From the NCBI RefSeq assembly GCF_003665435.1, contig NZ_CP023407.1:1426001-1490000 (forward strand): a stretch of 64,000 nt of DNA. Reading direction: 5' to 3'. This DNA comes from Streptomyces fungicidicus (GTDB lineage Bacteria; Actinomycetota; Actinomycetes; Streptomycetales; Streptomycetaceae). A program made the position numbers and the translations under genes. This document shows positions 1 to 10,671 of this stretch, in pieces; within the stretch, counting starts at the first letter, position 1; each line of letters begins with the position of its first letter. The notes beneath the pieces are model-generated. The model was not told where the DNA came from. It worked only from the letters and a program-made list of their open reading frames with translations, and ran no database searches.

Positions 1-3000
1 CGCCTCGCGGGCCCGGCTGACGAGCTGGATCGACATGATGCTGTCCCCGCCGAGGACGAAGAAGTCGTCGTCGACACCGACCCGGTCCAGGCCCAGGACC
101 TCGGCGAAGAGCCGACTCAGCTGTTCCTCGCGGGCGTCGCGCGGTGCGGTCGCCGAGGCCAGCGCGGCCATGTCGGGGGCGGGCAGCGCGTCGCGGTCCA
201 GTTTTCCGTTGGGGGTGAGCGGCAGCGCGTCGAGGAGGACGAACGCGGCCGGGACCATGTACTCCGGCAGAACCCCGACGGCGTACTCCCGTAGCGCGGC
301 CACGTACCGCTGTGGGGCGCTGCCCGCCGGTTCGCCGGGGACGACGTAGGCGACGAGCCGCCGGTCGCCCGGGCGGTCCTCGCGCATGAGGACGGCGCTG
401 TGGGCCACGGCGGGGTGTCTGCCGAGCGCGCTGCCTATCTCACCGGGCTCGATACGGAAGCCGCGGATCTTGACCTGGTCGTCGGCTCGACCGACGAACT
501 CCAGTTCGCCGTCGGTCCGCAGGCGGACGACGTCCCCGGTGCGGTACATGCGGGCGCCGGGCGCGCCGAAGGGGTCGGGCACGAAGCGGCCCGCGGTCAG
601 CCCCGGCCGGCCCAGGTAGCCGCGTGCGAGTCCCGCACCGGCGACGTACAGCTCACCGGGGACCCCCGGCGGCAGCAGCCGCAGCCGGTCGTCCAGCACA
701 TACGTCCTGAGGTCCGGCAGGGCCTCGCCGATCAGGCTGGAGGTGTGCCGGTCGGCGACGGCACTGTCCAGCACCCGCTGGGTGACATGCACGGTGGTCT
801 CGGTGATCCCGTACATGTTGACCAGGGTCGGAGCGCCGTCCGGGTGGCGCTCGTACCAAGGGCGCAGCCGGCCGAGGTCGAGGGCCTCCCCACCGAAGAT
901 CACCAGACGCAGCGCGAGCGCGCCGGAGAGTTCCGGATGTGCGGCGTCCGCCTCGCTGAACCGGTAGAAGCTGGAAGGAGTCTGGTTCAGCACGGTGACG
1001 CCTTCACGGACCGCCAGCTCGAGCATGTCATCGGGTGACCGGCTCACCTGGTGGGACACCACGACCAGCCGGCCGCCGTGGAGCAGCGGGCCCCATAGCT
1101 CCCAGACGGAGAAGTCGAAGGCGTACGAGTGGAACAGCGTCCACACGTCGGTGTCCGAGAACGCGAAGGACGGTGCGGTGGCGGCGAAGAGGCGCACGAC
1201 GTTCCGGTGCGGTACGACGACCCCCTTGGGGGCGCCGGTCGAGCCGGACGTGTAGATGACGTACGCCGCATGGCCGGGCGATGCAGGTGCGACGCGGTCG
1301 GCGTCGTCCGGGTCGTGGTCCGGGCAGGCGTCGAGCGCGTGCAGCGTGTCGGGCGCGTCGAGCCTCAGCAGCAGTCCGCTGTCGGCCAGTGCGCCGCCGA
1401 CGGCTGCCTCGGAGGTCGTCAGGACACGGACCGGCTCGGCGTCGCTCAGCATCAGGGCGATGCGGTCCTCCGGGTAGGAGGGGTCGACGGGCAGGTAGGC
1501 CGCCCCCGTCTTGAGTACGGCGAGAACCGCGACGACCAGGTCGACGCCGCGGGGAAGGAGCAGGGCGACGAACTGCTCCGGACCCACTCCCTGCTCCATG
1601 AGGAGGTGCGCGAGCCGGTTGGCCCGGGCGTTGAGCTCGGCGTACGTCAGAGTGTCGTGGCCGCACACGAGCGCACTGTTCCCGGGGGTACGGGCTGCCT
1701 GCTGCTCGAACAGGGCGGTGAGGGTGGCATCGGGGGCCGCGACCTCGTTGCCGGCGAGCATCAGGCGCCGCTCCTCGGGCGACAGGACGTCGACGTCGCC
1801 GATGTGTGTCCCGGCATCGGCGGTGACAGTCCGCAGCAGCCGCTCCAGCCGTGCCGCGAACCGTTCGGCGTCCCCCCGGTCGAAGAGGTCCTCGCTGTAG
1901 TGGAGGTCGATCCTGCTGTCCTCCAGGTAGATGAGCAGGTCGAACTTGGCCGCGTGGAGGGCGACATCCAACGGATCGACCCGCGCACCCGGGAGTTCGA
2001 GCCGGGTGGAGGCGTGGTCCTGGGTGGTGAGGGCGATCTGGAAGAGGGGGTGGCGACCCAGGGAGCGCTCGGGGTTGAGTTCCTCCACCAGCCGCTCGAA
2101 CGGCAGGTCCTGGTGCGCGTAGGCGGCCAGGTCCGTCTCCCGCACCCGCTCCAGCAGCTCCCGGAACGTCGGATCGCCCGACGTGTCCGTCCGCAGCACC
2201 AGCGTGTTCACGAAGAACCCGACCAGATCGTCCAGCGCCGGATCCGTCCGCCCCGCCACCGGAGCACCCAACGGAATGTCCGTCCCCGCACCCAGCCGCG
2301 TCAGCAGAGCGGCCAGCGCCGCCTGCACCACCATGAACACCGACACACCACTACTGCGAGCCAGCTCCACCACCCCGGCATGCAACTCCGCGTCCCACCG
2401 CGCGACCACCCGGCCACCTCGATGGGAAGGAACCGCCGGACGCGGCCGGCTCACAGGCAGGGCAAGCTCCTCGGGCAGTCCCGCGAGCGTTTCACGCCAG
2501 TACGCCAGTTGTCGCCCGCCCAGAGACTCCGCATCGGCGTCGTCACCGAGCAGCGCACGCTGCCACAGCGTGTAATCGGCGTACTGGACCGGCAGCTCCG
2601 CACCCCAAAGGGGTGCCTCACCGGCCATCCGCGCCGTGTAGGCGTGAGACAGGTCCCGGGTAAGCGGTCGCATCGACCAGCCGTCGGCCGCGATGTGATG
2701 CGCCACCAGCAGCAGCGCACTCGTCCCGTCGTCGACGGTGAACAGGTGCGCCCGCAGGGGAAGTTCGCTCGCCAGGTCGAAGCCCTCGGACGCCGCCCCG
2801 GTCAGGGACGCCTCGAGCTCCTCCTCCGCGACATCCCGCTCGACGAGCGGGACCTTCACCCGGTCGGCCGGCCGCACCCGCTGCCACGCGACACCGCGCT
2901 CTTCGGGGAACACCGTTCGCAGCGACTCGTGCCGCGCCACCAGATCAGCGAGCGCGGCGCGCAGCGCCTTTCGGTCCAGTTCCCCGGTCAGGCGCACGGC

Positions 3001-6000
3001 GAGCGGCACGTTGTACAGACCCGAGTCCGGCTCCAGCCGGTCGATGAACCACAGCCGCTGCTGCGCGTACGACAGCGGCACCCGCTCCCCACGCTCCACC
3101 ACCGCACGCAACGGCTCGCGCACCACCGCGTCCCTACCGCCCGCCATTCGGGAGGTGACGAACCGGGCGAGCAGTTCCACGGTCGGCGCCTCGAACACCG
3201 CACGGACACCCGCATCGACCCCGAACAGCGCGCTCATCCGCCCGGCGAGACGGGACGCCGTCAGCGAGTGACCGCCGAGGGTGAAGAAGTCGTCGTCGAC
3301 GCCGACGCGTTCCAGGCCCAGGACCTCGGCGAACAGGCCCGCGAGGATCTCCTCCTGCGGTGTGCGGGGCCCGCGCCCGGAGACCAGGGCGGCGTAGTCC
3401 GGCACCGGCAGGGCGGGACGGTCCAGCTTGCCGTTCGGGTTCAACGGCAACGCATCCAGCATCACGAACGCCGCCGGCACCAGATAGTCCGGCAGCACCC
3501 CCCGCGCGTACTCCCGCAACACCCCCGCCAGACCGGCTGCGCCCCCGGTCTCGGGCACCACATAGGCGACCAGACGCCGGTCCCCCGGCCGGTCCTCCCG
3601 CACCACCACCGCGACCCGGGCCACGGCCTCATGCCCGGCCAGCACCTCTTCCACCTCACCGGGCTCGATCCGGAACCCCCGGATCTTCACCTGCTCATCC
3701 ACCCGGCCCAGGAACTCGATCTGCCCGTCCCCACGCCACCGGCCACGATCCCCCGTCCGGTACATCCGCTCACCAGCCGCACCGAACGGATCCGCCACAA
3801 ACCGGCCCGCCGTCAAACCCGCCCGGCCCAGATACCCCCGCGCCACACCCACACCGGCCACATACAACTCACCCGCAACACCCGGCGGCACCGGCCGCAA
3901 CGCAGCATCAAGGATGTACACCCGCGTGTTGAAGAACGGACGCCCGATCGGCGGCAACCCCTCCTCCGGATCCGCCGGCCCACTCGTCACACAGGCCACC
4001 GTCACCTCGGTCGGCCCATACCCGTTCAGCAACCGCCGGCCCGGAGCCCACCGCCGCAGCACATCCACCGTGCACGCCTCACCACCGGCAACCACCGTGG
4101 CGAAATCCGGGAAATCCACCACCTCCACCGTCCCCAGCACCGACGGCGGAATCACCGCATGAGAAACCCGACCCTCACGCAAAACCCCCGCCAACACCTC
4201 ACCCACCAACGGCCCCCGATCAGGAACAACCAACGTCCCCAACGCCCCGAAAGCCGCACACATCTCAATCACCACCGGGTCATAACTCGGCGACGAGAAC
4301 TGCAACACCCGCGAATCCGGACCCGTCCCCCACCGGTCCACCGCCGACGCCACCAAATTCCCCAGACCCGCGTGCGAAACCACCACACCCTTCGGCCGCC
4401 CCGTCGACCCCGACGTATAAATCACATACGCCGGAGACCCCAACGCAAGCCCACCAACCCGCTCACCATCGGCAACATTCGAGGCAGAGCACCCATCCAG
4501 TGCCGCCACAGTCTCCGAAGCGTCCAGGGTCAGAACATCCACGCCATCCGGCACGACATCCGCGTAATCGGTGGTCGTGACCGCGCACACCGGCCGCGCG
4601 TCACCGAACATGAACGCCACCCGCTCACACGGATACTCCGGATCCACCGGCACATACGCACCACCGGCCTTCAACACCGCCAGCATCCCGACCACGAACT
4701 CCACCGACCGCGGCAACACCAAAGCCACCACCGACTCCGGCCCCACCCCACGACCCACCAACAACCGCGCCAGCCGATTCGCCCGCGCATTCAACTCCCC
4801 ATACGACAACTCGATGTCACCGCACACCACCGCCACCGACTCCGGCGCCCGAGCCACCCGCTCCTCGAACAACTCCGGAAACGTCAGCCCCTCCACCACC
4901 GCAGCCGAGTCGTTCCACCCCTCCAACACCAAAGACCGCTCAGCCTCGGTAACCACATCCAGTCGGCTTACGGGCTGTCCGGGTCCGGCGGCCAGCAGGC
5001 GCTGGAGCAGCGCCGCGAAGCGGTCGCGGTGGGCGGTGGTCTCCTGCTGCGTGTAGAGCGCGGGGTTGGTGTCGACGTCGATGCGGACCCCGGAGCCGTC
5101 GGAGCGGGCGTACACCGAGAACGCCAGATTCTCGACCGGGCCGTTGGAAACGTTGTGGACCGTCGCCCGGTGACCGTCGAAGCGCAGGTCGTACTCGAAA
5201 CGCATGATGTTGACGACCGGGCCGTACAGGGCCTGCCGGCCCCTGACGAGGTCGAGGTCGCGGCGGATGTCCTCCACGCGGTAGCGCTGGTGCCGCAGCA
5301 GGCCGCGCATGGATCGGGCGACCTGCCCGATGAGTTGCCCCACCGTGGTCCCCGGCCCGAGGGCCACCCGCAGCGGCAGCACGTTGGACACCATGCCGGG
5401 GGTGTCGCGTTCGTCGGCGGTGACCCGGGCGGCCACGGGGATGCCGAGCGTGAGGTCGTCAGCTCCGGTGAGCGCCTGGGTGTAGACGGCGGCCGCGGCG
5501 ACGATCGCGTCGGACCAGCTCAGGCCGGCCCCGGAGACGAGTTCGGTGAACCGGTCGACGTACTCGGGCGGCAGCAAGGTCGTGGCGCGCAGGAAGCCGG
5601 AGGAGACGGGCGCGTCGGCACCGGACAGCTGGGCCGGCCGCGGGCAGTCCGCGAGGCGCTCCGTCCAGTACGCGCGGTCGCGGGCGAACCCTTCCGAGGC
5701 GCGGTAGTGACGGTCCGCGGCAAGCAGCTCGGCGAGGGTCCCGAAGGGGCTCGGCTGGTCCTCGCCGTCGGTGCGGCCGAGCGCCGTGTAGATCTCGGCG
5801 ACCCTCCTGGTCAACAGGGCGAAGCCGTATCCGTCGACCAGGACGTGGTGGATCCGCTGGTACCAGAAGTGCCGGTCGGGTGCGAGGCGCAGCAGGGCCT
5901 CGCACATGAGGGGATCGCGCGGGTCCCGGCCGGGGGCGTCGTCCGCAGCGGGCGCGTGGGGGCGGTTCAGTTCGGCGTGCATCCAGGCCTGTGCGGCCGC

Positions 6001-6300
6001 CTCGGGATCCGCTGCGCCGGTGAGGTCGACGAAGGTCACGCCGCACCGGTCGGCGATTTCCCGATCGAGGGTCTGCCGCGGTCCCTCGGCTCCGTCTGTG
6101 ACCCTGGCGTGCAGGGTGTCGGCCTCGGCCACGGTCCGGCGCACCGCGGTCTCGAAGCGGGTGAGGTCCACGGGGCCGTGGATCTCGACGCACTGGGCTC
6201 CGCTGTAGGCGGCGCTCTCCGGAGCGAGCTGCTGGGCGAACCACATACCCGACTGGGCGGCTGACAGGGGGCGGCTGGCGCGCTCAGGCTGCTGCGACAT
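1..6300 (-). CDS. hrmO: Nonribosomal peptide synthetase, hormaomycin HrmO-like (C-terminus outside window)
   Basis: Multimodular NRPS; 2100 residues are visible and the gene continues past the left edge. The start is the ATG at 6300, with GGAG at 6312-6315 upstream. Domains in order: C (HHVLVDG about 151-157), A1 (YTSGSTG about 628-634, A10 lysine near 957), PCP1 (GGHSL, Ser about 1012), C (HHIAADG about 1201-1207), A2 (YTSGSTG about 1683-1689), PCP2 (GGDSI, Ser about 2087). No epimerase fits between PCP1 and the second C domain. Aligned by hand to GrsA, the A2 code reads DFWNIGMVHK, the classical L-Thr code. A1 reads DPIVVGGVAK, which matches no code I can recall. In hormaomycin the residue before allo-Thr is 3-(2-nitrocyclopropyl)alanine, so A1 is inferred to load that. 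The GGDSI carrier suggests an epimerase follows. Codon use changes sharply across A1 (about 3440-4965). Confidence 0.93.
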   Translation of the reverse strand, partial: MSQQPERASRPLSAAQSGMWFAQQLAPESAAYSGAQCVEIHGPVDLTRFETAVRRTVAEADTLHARVTDGAEGPRQTLDREIADRCGVTFVDLTGAADPEAAAQAWMHAELNRPHAPAADDAPGRDPRDPLMCEALLRLAPDRHFWYQRIHHVLVDGYGFALLTRRVAEIYTALGRTDGEDQPSPFGTLAELLAADRHYRASEGFARDRAYWTERLADCPRPAQLSGADAPVSSGFLRATTLLPPEYVDRFTELVSGAGLSWSDAIVAAAAVYTQALTGADDLTLGIPVAARVTADERDTPGMVSNVLPLRVALGPGTTVGQLIGQVARSMRGLLRHQRYRVEDIRRDLDLVRGRQALYGPVVNIMRFEYDLRFDGHRATVHNVSNGPVENLAFSVYARSDGSGVRIDVDTNPALYTQQETTAHRDRFAALLQRLLAAGPGQPVSRLDVVTEAERSLVLEGWNDSAAVVEGLTFPELFEERVARAPESVAVVCGDIELSYGELNARANRLARLLVGRGVGPESVVALVLPRSVEFVVGMLAVLKAGGAYVPVDPEYPCERVAFMFGDARPVCAVTTTDYADVVPDGVDVLTLDASETVAALDGCSASNVADGERVGGLALGSPAYVIYTSGSTGRPKGVVVSHAGLGNLVASAVDRWGTGPDSRVLQFSSPSYDPVVIEMCAAFGALGTLVVPDRGPLVGEVLAGVLREGRVSHAVIPPSVLGTVEVVDFPDFATVVAGGEACTVDVLRRWAPGRRLLNGYGPTEVTVACVTSGPADPEEGLPPIGRPFFNTRVYILDAALRPVPPGVAGELYVAGVGVARGYLGRAGLTAGRFVADPFGAAGERMYRTGDRGRWRGDGQIEFLGRVDEQVKIRGFRIEPGEVEEVLAGHEAVARVAVVVREDRPGDRRLVAYVVPETGGAAGLAGVLREYARGVLPDYLVPAAFVMLDALPLNPNGKLDRPALPVPDYAALVSGRGPRTPQEEILAGLFAEVLGLERVGVDDDFFTLGGHSLTASRLAGRMSALFGVDAGVRAVFEAPTVELLARFVTSRMAGGRDAVVREPLRAVVERGERVPLSYAQQRLWFIDRLEPDSGLYNVPLAVRLTGELDRKALRAALADLVARHESLRTVFPEERGVAWQRVRPADRVKVPLVERDVAEEELEASLTGAASEGFDLASELPLRAHLFTVDDGTSALLLVAHHIAADGWSMRPLTRDLSHAYTARMAGEAPLWGAELPVQYADYTLWQRALLGDDADAESLGGRQLAYWRETLAGLPEELALPVSRPRPAVPSHRGGRVVARWDAELHAGVVELARSSGVSVFMVVQAALAALLTRLGAGTDIPLGAPVAGRTDPALDDLVGFFVNTLVLRTDTSGDPTFRELLERVRETDLAAYAHQDLPFERLVEELNPERSLGRHPLFQIALTTQDHASTRLELPGARVDPLDVALHAAKFDLLIYLEDSRIDLHYSEDLFDRGDAERFAARLERLLRTVTADAGTHIGDVDVLSPEERRLMLAGNEVAAPDATLTALFEQQAARTPGNSALVCGHDTLTYAELNARANRLAHLLMEQGVGPEQFVALLLPRGVDLVVAVLAVLKTGAAYLPVDPSYPEDRIALMLSDAEPVRVLTTSEAAVGGALADSGLLLRLDAPDTLHALDACPDHDPDDADRVAPASPGHAAYVIYTSGSTGAPKGVVVPHRNVVRLFAATAPSFAFSDTDVWTLFHSYAFDFSVWELWGPLLHGGRLVVVSHQVSRSPDDMLELAVREGVTVLNQTPSSFYRFSEADAAHPELSGALALRLVIFGGEALDLGRLRPWYERHPDGAPTLVNMYGITETTVHVTQRVLDSAVADRHTSSLIGEALPDLRTYVLDDRLRLLPPGVPGELYVAGAGLARGYLGRPGLTAGRFVPDPFGAPGARMYRTGDVVRLRTDGELEFVGRADDQVKIRGFRIEPGEIGSALGRHPAVAHSAVLMREDRPGDRRLVAYVVPGEPAGSAPQRYVAALREYAVGVLPEYMVPAAFVLLDALPLTPNGKLDRDALPAPDMAALASATAPRDAREEQLSRLFAEVLGLDRVGVDDDFFVLGGDSIMSIQLVSRAREA

Positions 6301-6404
6301 GGTTGTTCCAACTCCGATGAAGATCGCGTTCCGTGAGGTGCGGCGGTGGTCGGGCGGTCAGGGAGAGCGGCAGGCGCCGAGTCGGGGACGACGGGGGCGG
6401 GCCG

Positions 6405-7574
6405 TCACCAGTCGAAGTTGCGCACGTCGTGCATGTCGAGCCCGATCGCGGCCTTGCCGAGGTACTCCAGGCATTCGTCGGGCTTTGCGGGCATCACTCG
6501 GCAGTACGCGGCCTCTCGCAGCCGTCGTTCGAGTGGGCGTCCACGGCTGAGCGCTGCGGTGCCGCAGATCCGGACCGCGGCGGAGACGAGATCGGCCAGC
6601 AGCTCGCCGACCTTGTACTTGGCCGCGTGCACGGCTTCGGCGGTCTCCACCGTGCCGCGCTGCTCCCCGACGGCCCCGGCCGCGGCGTGTACGAGGGCGC
6701 GCACCGCGCGCATCTCCGCGTTCAGCCGGCCGAGTTCGTGGCGTACCACGGGGTCCGTGCTGCGGCGCGGGTCGCGTGCCACGGACTCGATGATCAAGCC
6801 GTGGACGGCCGCGGCGAGGCCCAGATAGGCGCCGGTGTAGCCGGAGGTCATCCAGTGGGGTTCCTGGACGAGTTTGAACAGCGACATGCCTTCGACGTTC
6901 ATCATCAGGCGGGCCCGTCGGACCCGGACGTCGTCGAGCACCATCGACGCGGTGCTGGTGCCGGCCATGGCGTTGCCGGGCCAGACTCCTTCGATGCGGA
7001 CGCCGGGGTCGTCGCGGGCGACGACGAAGTGGGAGATCTCCCGTTCCGCGTCGTCGTCGGCGTTGCGGGCGGCCACGATGAAGTAGTCGGCGACCCCGGC
7101 CAGCGAGACGAAGGACTTGCGCCCGGACAGGACGTACCCGCCGTCGCATCGGCGGTAAGTCGTACTCAGGCGCTGGAGTTTGGCGCCGCTGCCTGCCTCC
7201 GAGGTGGCGGAGGCGAACATCCTGCCGTGGTGAACGACCTGGTCGAAGACCCAGGAGCGGAACTCGTGCGCGGCACCGGTCAGGGGACGGTCGCCGCTCT
7301 CGCACAGTGAGCCGATCGCGACGTAGTGCATGTTCAGGCCGAGCGCGGTAGGTGTGTCCGCGGCGCCGATCAGTTCGAGGATCAGCGTGTACTCCAGGAA
7401 GGACAGACCCTCCCCGCCCGCGCCGCGGGGCACCAGCAGGCGCAGCAGGTCGGCTTCCCGTACGAGCTTGTAGGCCGCCGCGCTGTCGGTCCGGCCCGAG
7501 TCGATGTCGGCGGCGAGGTCGGTGACCTGCTCGCCGAGCAGTGCCGCACGCTCTGGTGCCGTCCGGTGTTCCAT
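6405..7574 (-). CDS. hrmN: Acyl-CoA-dehydrogenase-fold flavoprotein, HrmN-like
   Basis: 389-residue flavoenzyme of the acyl-CoA dehydrogenase fold: an N-terminal helical domain (about 1-115), a central beta domain starting near the ASATSEAGSG segment, and a C-terminal four-helix bundle. It lies 24 bp downstream of a second, divergent family member and just upstream of the NRPS, so it belongs to the same operon. Class D flavin monooxygenases share this fold. Since the neighbouring paralogue suits the proline-to-pyrrole oxidation, this one is a candidate for N-hydroxylation of the pyrrole ring in the hormaomycin starter unit. That assignment rests on position and family, not on a residue I can point to. 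A second oxidation of a carrier-bound substrate is the alternative. Confidence 0.8.
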   Translation of the reverse strand: MEHRTAPERAALLGEQVTDLAADIDSGRTDSAAAYKLVREADLLRLLVPRGAGGEGLSFLEYTLILELIGAADTPTALGLNMHYVAIGSLCESGDRPLTGAAHEFRSWVFDQVVHHGRMFASATSEAGSGAKLQRLSTTYRRCDGGYVLSGRKSFVSLAGVADYFIVAARNADDDAEREISHFVVARDDPGVRIEGVWPGNAMAGTSTASMVLDDVRVRRARLMMNVEGMSLFKLVQEPHWMTSGYTGAYLGLAAAVHGLIIESVARDPRRSTDPVVRHELGRLNAEMRAVRALVHAAAGAVGEQRGTVETAEAVHAAKYKVGELLADLVSAAVRICGTAALSRGRPLERRLREAAYCRVMPAKPDECLEYLGKAAIGLDMHDVRNFDW

Positions 7575-7598
7575 GCGTTCCCCCTCGGTGTGTCGGCG

Positions 7599-8765
7599 TC
7601 AGTTCTCGACGGGCAGGCCCAGGTCCCGGGCGACCGCGACGCTCAGCAGGTCGTTGGGGCCGGCGTAGGTCAGGGCGGCCATGGGGTCCGCCAGGGATGC
7701 CGTGAGGCCGGAATCCTCGACGAACGCGCGCACACCGGCCAGTGCCGTGGCGTGCCGGGTGAGGGCCACGTAGTCCTCGGACACGGAGATCTTGGTGAGT
7801 GCCGCCGCCGAGGACAGCCGCCGGACCGACCCGCCCTGGTCCAACCGTGCGGCCATGGCACGCACCATGGTGCGGGAGCGTTCCAGGCGCAGGGCCATGT
7901 CGCTGACCCGGGCGGCGACCTGATGGCTGCTGCCCATCGCGCGGCCGAAGTGGTGCCGGGTGCCGGCCCATGCGACGACACGGTCCAGCAGCAGCTGCAT
8001 GGGGCCGAGGGCGTAGGCGAGCAGCAGGGCCCGCTCCCAGGTCGTTGTGGCGCCGAGCACGGTCAGTCCGGATCCCTCCGCCCCGACCAGGGCGTCGGCG
8101 GGTACGGCCGTCCCTGTGAAGGTGAGAGAGCCCATGGGGGCGTCCTTGAGCGCGGTCTTGGTGACGCGCGCGCCTCGGGTGACCGTGTCGTCCGCGAGGT
8201 CGACGAGGAAGGCAGACAGCGCGAAGGGGGACCGGCCTTCGCCGGTGCGGGCGAAGACGAGACCCACGTCGGCGACCGGCGCGGCGGTGATGAACGACTT
8301 GGTGCCGTGCAGGCGGTAGCTCCCGTCGGGCTGCCGTTCGGCGCGCACCTCGCCGGACAGCGGGTCGCTGCCGCCGCCGGTCTCGGTGGAGGCGTGGCAC
8401 AGCAGTGCGGTGCCGTCCTCGACGCCGGCCAGCATGGCGTGCTGTGCTTCGGACAGTAAGCGGAACAGCGGGAGTTGGATGCCGCACAGCTGCGATGCGA
8501 AGGCGTAGCACAGGCCGGGCTCCGTGCCGGCCAGTCCGATGCCCTCGATCGCGGCGACGGCGTGGCTGACGGGACCGGTGCCCGGGTCCTTGTCACGATC
8601 CCGGTGCTGCCGCTCCCGGGGCGTGCGCAGCAGCCCCGAGGAGGCGAGCCGTCGCCAGCGTGCGCGGAAGTCGCCTTCGGGCGCGCCGGTGAGGAGTTCG
8701 GCGGCGAGTGATCGGTAGTGGGCGGCTGTGGCGTCCAGCTGCTCTTCCCGGTGAACCGTGTCCAT
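7599..8765 (-). CDS. hrmM: Prolyl-carrier-protein dehydrogenase, HrmM-like (acyl-CoA dehydrogenase family)
   Basis: 388 residues, acyl-CoA dehydrogenase family. The TETGGGSD motif at about 127-134 is the usual TEPGxGSD-type flavin/substrate loop. In pyrrole pathways (PltE, RedW and relatives) such enzymes oxidise carrier-bound L-proline to pyrrole-2-carboxyl thioester. The matching carrier protein and prolyl-type adenylating enzyme lie immediately upstream. The start chosen is the ATG at 8765, preceded by a GGGAAG ribosome site and leaving a 38-bp gap. A longer in-frame ATG at 8843 would overlap the carrier gene by 40 bp and adds a non-conserved tail. Expected role: making the pyrrole starter acyl unit for the first NRPS module. 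Confidence 0.85.
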   Translation of the reverse strand: MDTVHREEQLDATAAHYRSLAAELLTGAPEGDFRARWRRLASSGLLRTPRERQHRDRDKDPGTGPVSHAVAAIEGIGLAGTEPGLCYAFASQLCGIQLPLFRLLSEAQHAMLAGVEDGTALLCHASTETGGGSDPLSGEVRAERQPDGSYRLHGTKSFITAAPVADVGLVFARTGEGRSPFALSAFLVDLADDTVTRGARVTKTALKDAPMGSLTFTGTAVPADALVGAEGSGLTVLGATTTWERALLLAYALGPMQLLLDRVVAWAGTRHHFGRAMGSSHQVAARVSDMALRLERSRTMVRAMAARLDQGGSVRRLSSAAALTKISVSEDYVALTRHATALAGVRAFVEDSGLTASLADPMAALTYAGPNDLLSVAVARDLGLPVEN

Positions 8766-8803
8766 CGGCCAGTCTTCCCGTTCGTCCGTTCCGTCTTCCG
8801 TCG

Positions 8804-9079
8804 TCAGGAAACCTGTGTCCTCAGGGTGGACACGAACTTCCAAAGGTTCTCCGGGGTGCGGAAGTTGGTGGCCACGATCTCCGTCTCGGGGAACTCGAGG
8901 TCGAGGGTCTGCTCGATCTCGGAGACGACGCTGAGAACGGCGAGGGAGTCGAGGATGCCGAGGTCGAGGAGGCGGGTGTCGGGTTCGATCGGCACCGACG
9001 GCGCGCGTCCGGCGCGGCGGGAACTGGTCGGCGTCACCGCGCGGGTGATGAGCGAGCAGAGGTCTTCTACGGAGTTCAT
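8804..9079 (-). CDS. hrmL: Discrete acyl/peptidyl carrier protein, HrmL-like
   Basis: 91-residue stand-alone carrier protein. The phosphopantetheine site is Ser45 in LLDLGILDSLAVL, followed by typical helix II/III sequence. The gene overlaps the stop of the adenylating-enzyme gene by four bases (ATGA), which implies coupled translation and one-to-one pairing. In pyrrole-2-carboxylate pathways a discrete carrier holds L-proline while a flavin dehydrogenase aromatises it, and both partners flank this gene. The window shows no other free-standing carrier protein in the cluster. Confidence 0.9.
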   Translation of the reverse strand: MNSVEDLCSLITRAVTPTSSRRAGRAPSVPIEPDTRLLDLGILDSLAVLSVVSEIEQTLDLEFPETEIVATNFRTPENLWKFVSTLRTQVS

Positions 9080-10659
9080 TCGGTTACCTCGGGGTGGGCG
9101 GTGACGAGGAGTCTCTTGCGGTCGACTTTTCCGTGCCGGGTCGTCGGGAGGCTGTCGGCCACGACGACCTCGTCGGGGAGCATGAAGCGGGGCAGCCGCT
9201 CCGAGAGGGCGGCGACGAGCGTGTCCGCGTCCAGGCCGGCGCTGCCGGTCACATGGGCGATCAGCCTGACGGCGTCGACGGACCCGGTCTGTGCGGCGGC
9301 GTCTTCCGGGTCGGTGCGGGCGACGACGCAGGAGGACTCGACACCGGGCAGCTCCGCGAGGGTGCTCTCGATGTCGAGCAGGTCGATGCGGTGACCGGCG
9401 CGCTTGATCTGCAGGTCGCGTCGGCCCAGCAGACGGAGCTTGCCGTCGGGCGTGCGCCGGGCCAGGTCGCCGGTCCGGTAGGCACGGCGCGGCCCGTCCG
9501 CGAAGCGCAGCTCGGTGGTGGGGTCGTGGACACGGCCGTCCATGAGGTAGCCGCTCATGACGACGGGCCCGGCGACGCAGATCTCGCCCTCGGAGTCGGT
9601 GCGCCGGCCGTGTTCGTCGAAGAGATCGACCGTCACGCCGTCGATGGCGGCACCGATCGTCGACGGGTCCGACGCCCGCCAGCCGGACGGGACGCGTTCA
9701 TAGGTGCAGACGTTGGTCTCCGTCGGACCGTACAGGTTGTAGAAGGAGGTGTGCGGCAGGACCGTGAGGTACTCCTCCAGTACGGCCGGGGGGAACGGCT
9801 CACCCGCGTACGCGGCGATGCGCAGCGCTCCCGGGGGTGAGGCGGCGAGGTTCCCCCGGTGCAGCAGCATCTGATACAGCGTCGGCACGGCGTACAGCGC
9901 CGTGATCCGTTCGCTGTCGAGCCAGCCGACGACGCTGCGCGGAAAGGCCCGTACCGCTGTGGGCAGCAGGTGGACGGACGCGGCCGCCGCGGCCGTGCTG
10001 AAGATGTCGAAGGTGCTGAGGTCGAAGGTGAACGCGGCCTGGGCGCCGATGCGGTCGTCGGGGCCGAGGGCGAACTCGTCCGCGGCCCAGCGGGCGAAGT
10101 GCAGCACGTTCTCGTGGCTGAGCAGGACACCCTTGGGCCAGCCGGTGCTGCCCGAGGTGAAGAGCACGTATCCGCCCGACGCCGGTGCGGTGCGGGACTG
10201 CTGTTCCGGGGCCGCCGTGGAGGGCGACAGGCAGACCAGGCCGTGGGGAAGTTCCGCGGGCCACCACCCGTCCGGCACGGACTCCCGCGCACCGGTGAGC
10301 GTGTCGGGTGCGGCCAGCAGATGGGTCAGTCCGCCGCTGCGCAGGACACGTGCGGTGCGGGCCGGGGGTTCCCCGGCGTCGAGCGGTGCCACCACGGCTC
10401 CGGCGCGCAGTGCGCCGTAGATCGCCACGATGGCCTGGTGGCCGCGGTGGAGACGGACACCCACCCGGGTACCGTCCGTCACGCCGTGCTGCCGCAGGGC
10501 GTCGGCGGTCTCGGTCACCAGCGCGTCGAGCTGCGCGTAGCCGAGGAGGGTGTCACCGTCCACCACCGCGGTGCGCACCGGGTGGCGACGGGCGGCGTCG
10601 GCCAGCAGTCCGTCCAGCCGGCCGGTGCCGCCGCCCCCGGTTCCGGGGGTGTTGCTCAT
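9076..10659 (-). CDS. hrmK: Stand-alone adenylating enzyme with prolyl-type code, HrmK-like
   Basis: 527-residue free-standing A domain: YVLFTSGSTGWPKG (A3), FDLSTFD (A4), NLYGPTETN (A5), YRTGDLA (A7), GKVDRK (A10 lysine). My hand alignment to GrsA gives DLFYAALVCK. It agrees at eight of ten positions with DLLYLALVCK of prolyl-AMP ligases such as PltF and RedM. It therefore most likely activates L-proline and loads the carrier protein encoded four bases downstream, feeding the pyrrole starter pathway. The two differing pocket positions (Phe for Leu, Ala for Leu) leave room for a proline analogue; a 4-alkylproline is less likely, since the carrier and dehydrogenase point to pyrrole formation. 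Confidence 0.88.
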   Translation of the reverse strand: MSNTPGTGGGGTGRLDGLLADAARRHPVRTAVVDGDTLLGYAQLDALVTETADALRQHGVTDGTRVGVRLHRGHQAIVAIYGALRAGAVVAPLDAGEPPARTARVLRSGGLTHLLAAPDTLTGARESVPDGWWPAELPHGLVCLSPSTAAPEQQSRTAPASGGYVLFTSGSTGWPKGVLLSHENVLHFARWAADEFALGPDDRIGAQAAFTFDLSTFDIFSTAAAAASVHLLPTAVRAFPRSVVGWLDSERITALYAVPTLYQMLLHRGNLAASPPGALRIAAYAGEPFPPAVLEEYLTVLPHTSFYNLYGPTETNVCTYERVPSGWRASDPSTIGAAIDGVTVDLFDEHGRRTDSEGEICVAGPVVMSGYLMDGRVHDPTTELRFADGPRRAYRTGDLARRTPDGKLRLLGRRDLQIKRAGHRIDLLDIESTLAELPGVESSCVVARTDPEDAAAQTGSVDAVRLIAHVTGSAGLDADTLVAALSERLPRFMLPDEVVVADSLPTTRHGKVDRKRLLVTAHPEVTE

Positions 10660-10671
10660 GACCGCCGCTCC

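Noticed and set aside
1129..6264. A 1711-codon open frame on the plus strand opposite the NRPS
   Set aside because: It is antisense to the clear C-A-PCP-C-A domains, its translation is low-complexity Arg/Pro/His-rich, and it shows no family motif. Long antisense frames are typical of high-GC genes.
9076..10659. The stand-alone A enzyme as the 4-alkylproline activator (LmbC-like)
   Set aside because: Its code is closest to prolyl-AMP ligases of pyrrole pathways, and it is coupled to a carrier and a dehydrogenase. The alkylproline is more likely loaded by an NRPS module outside the window. Not fully excluded.
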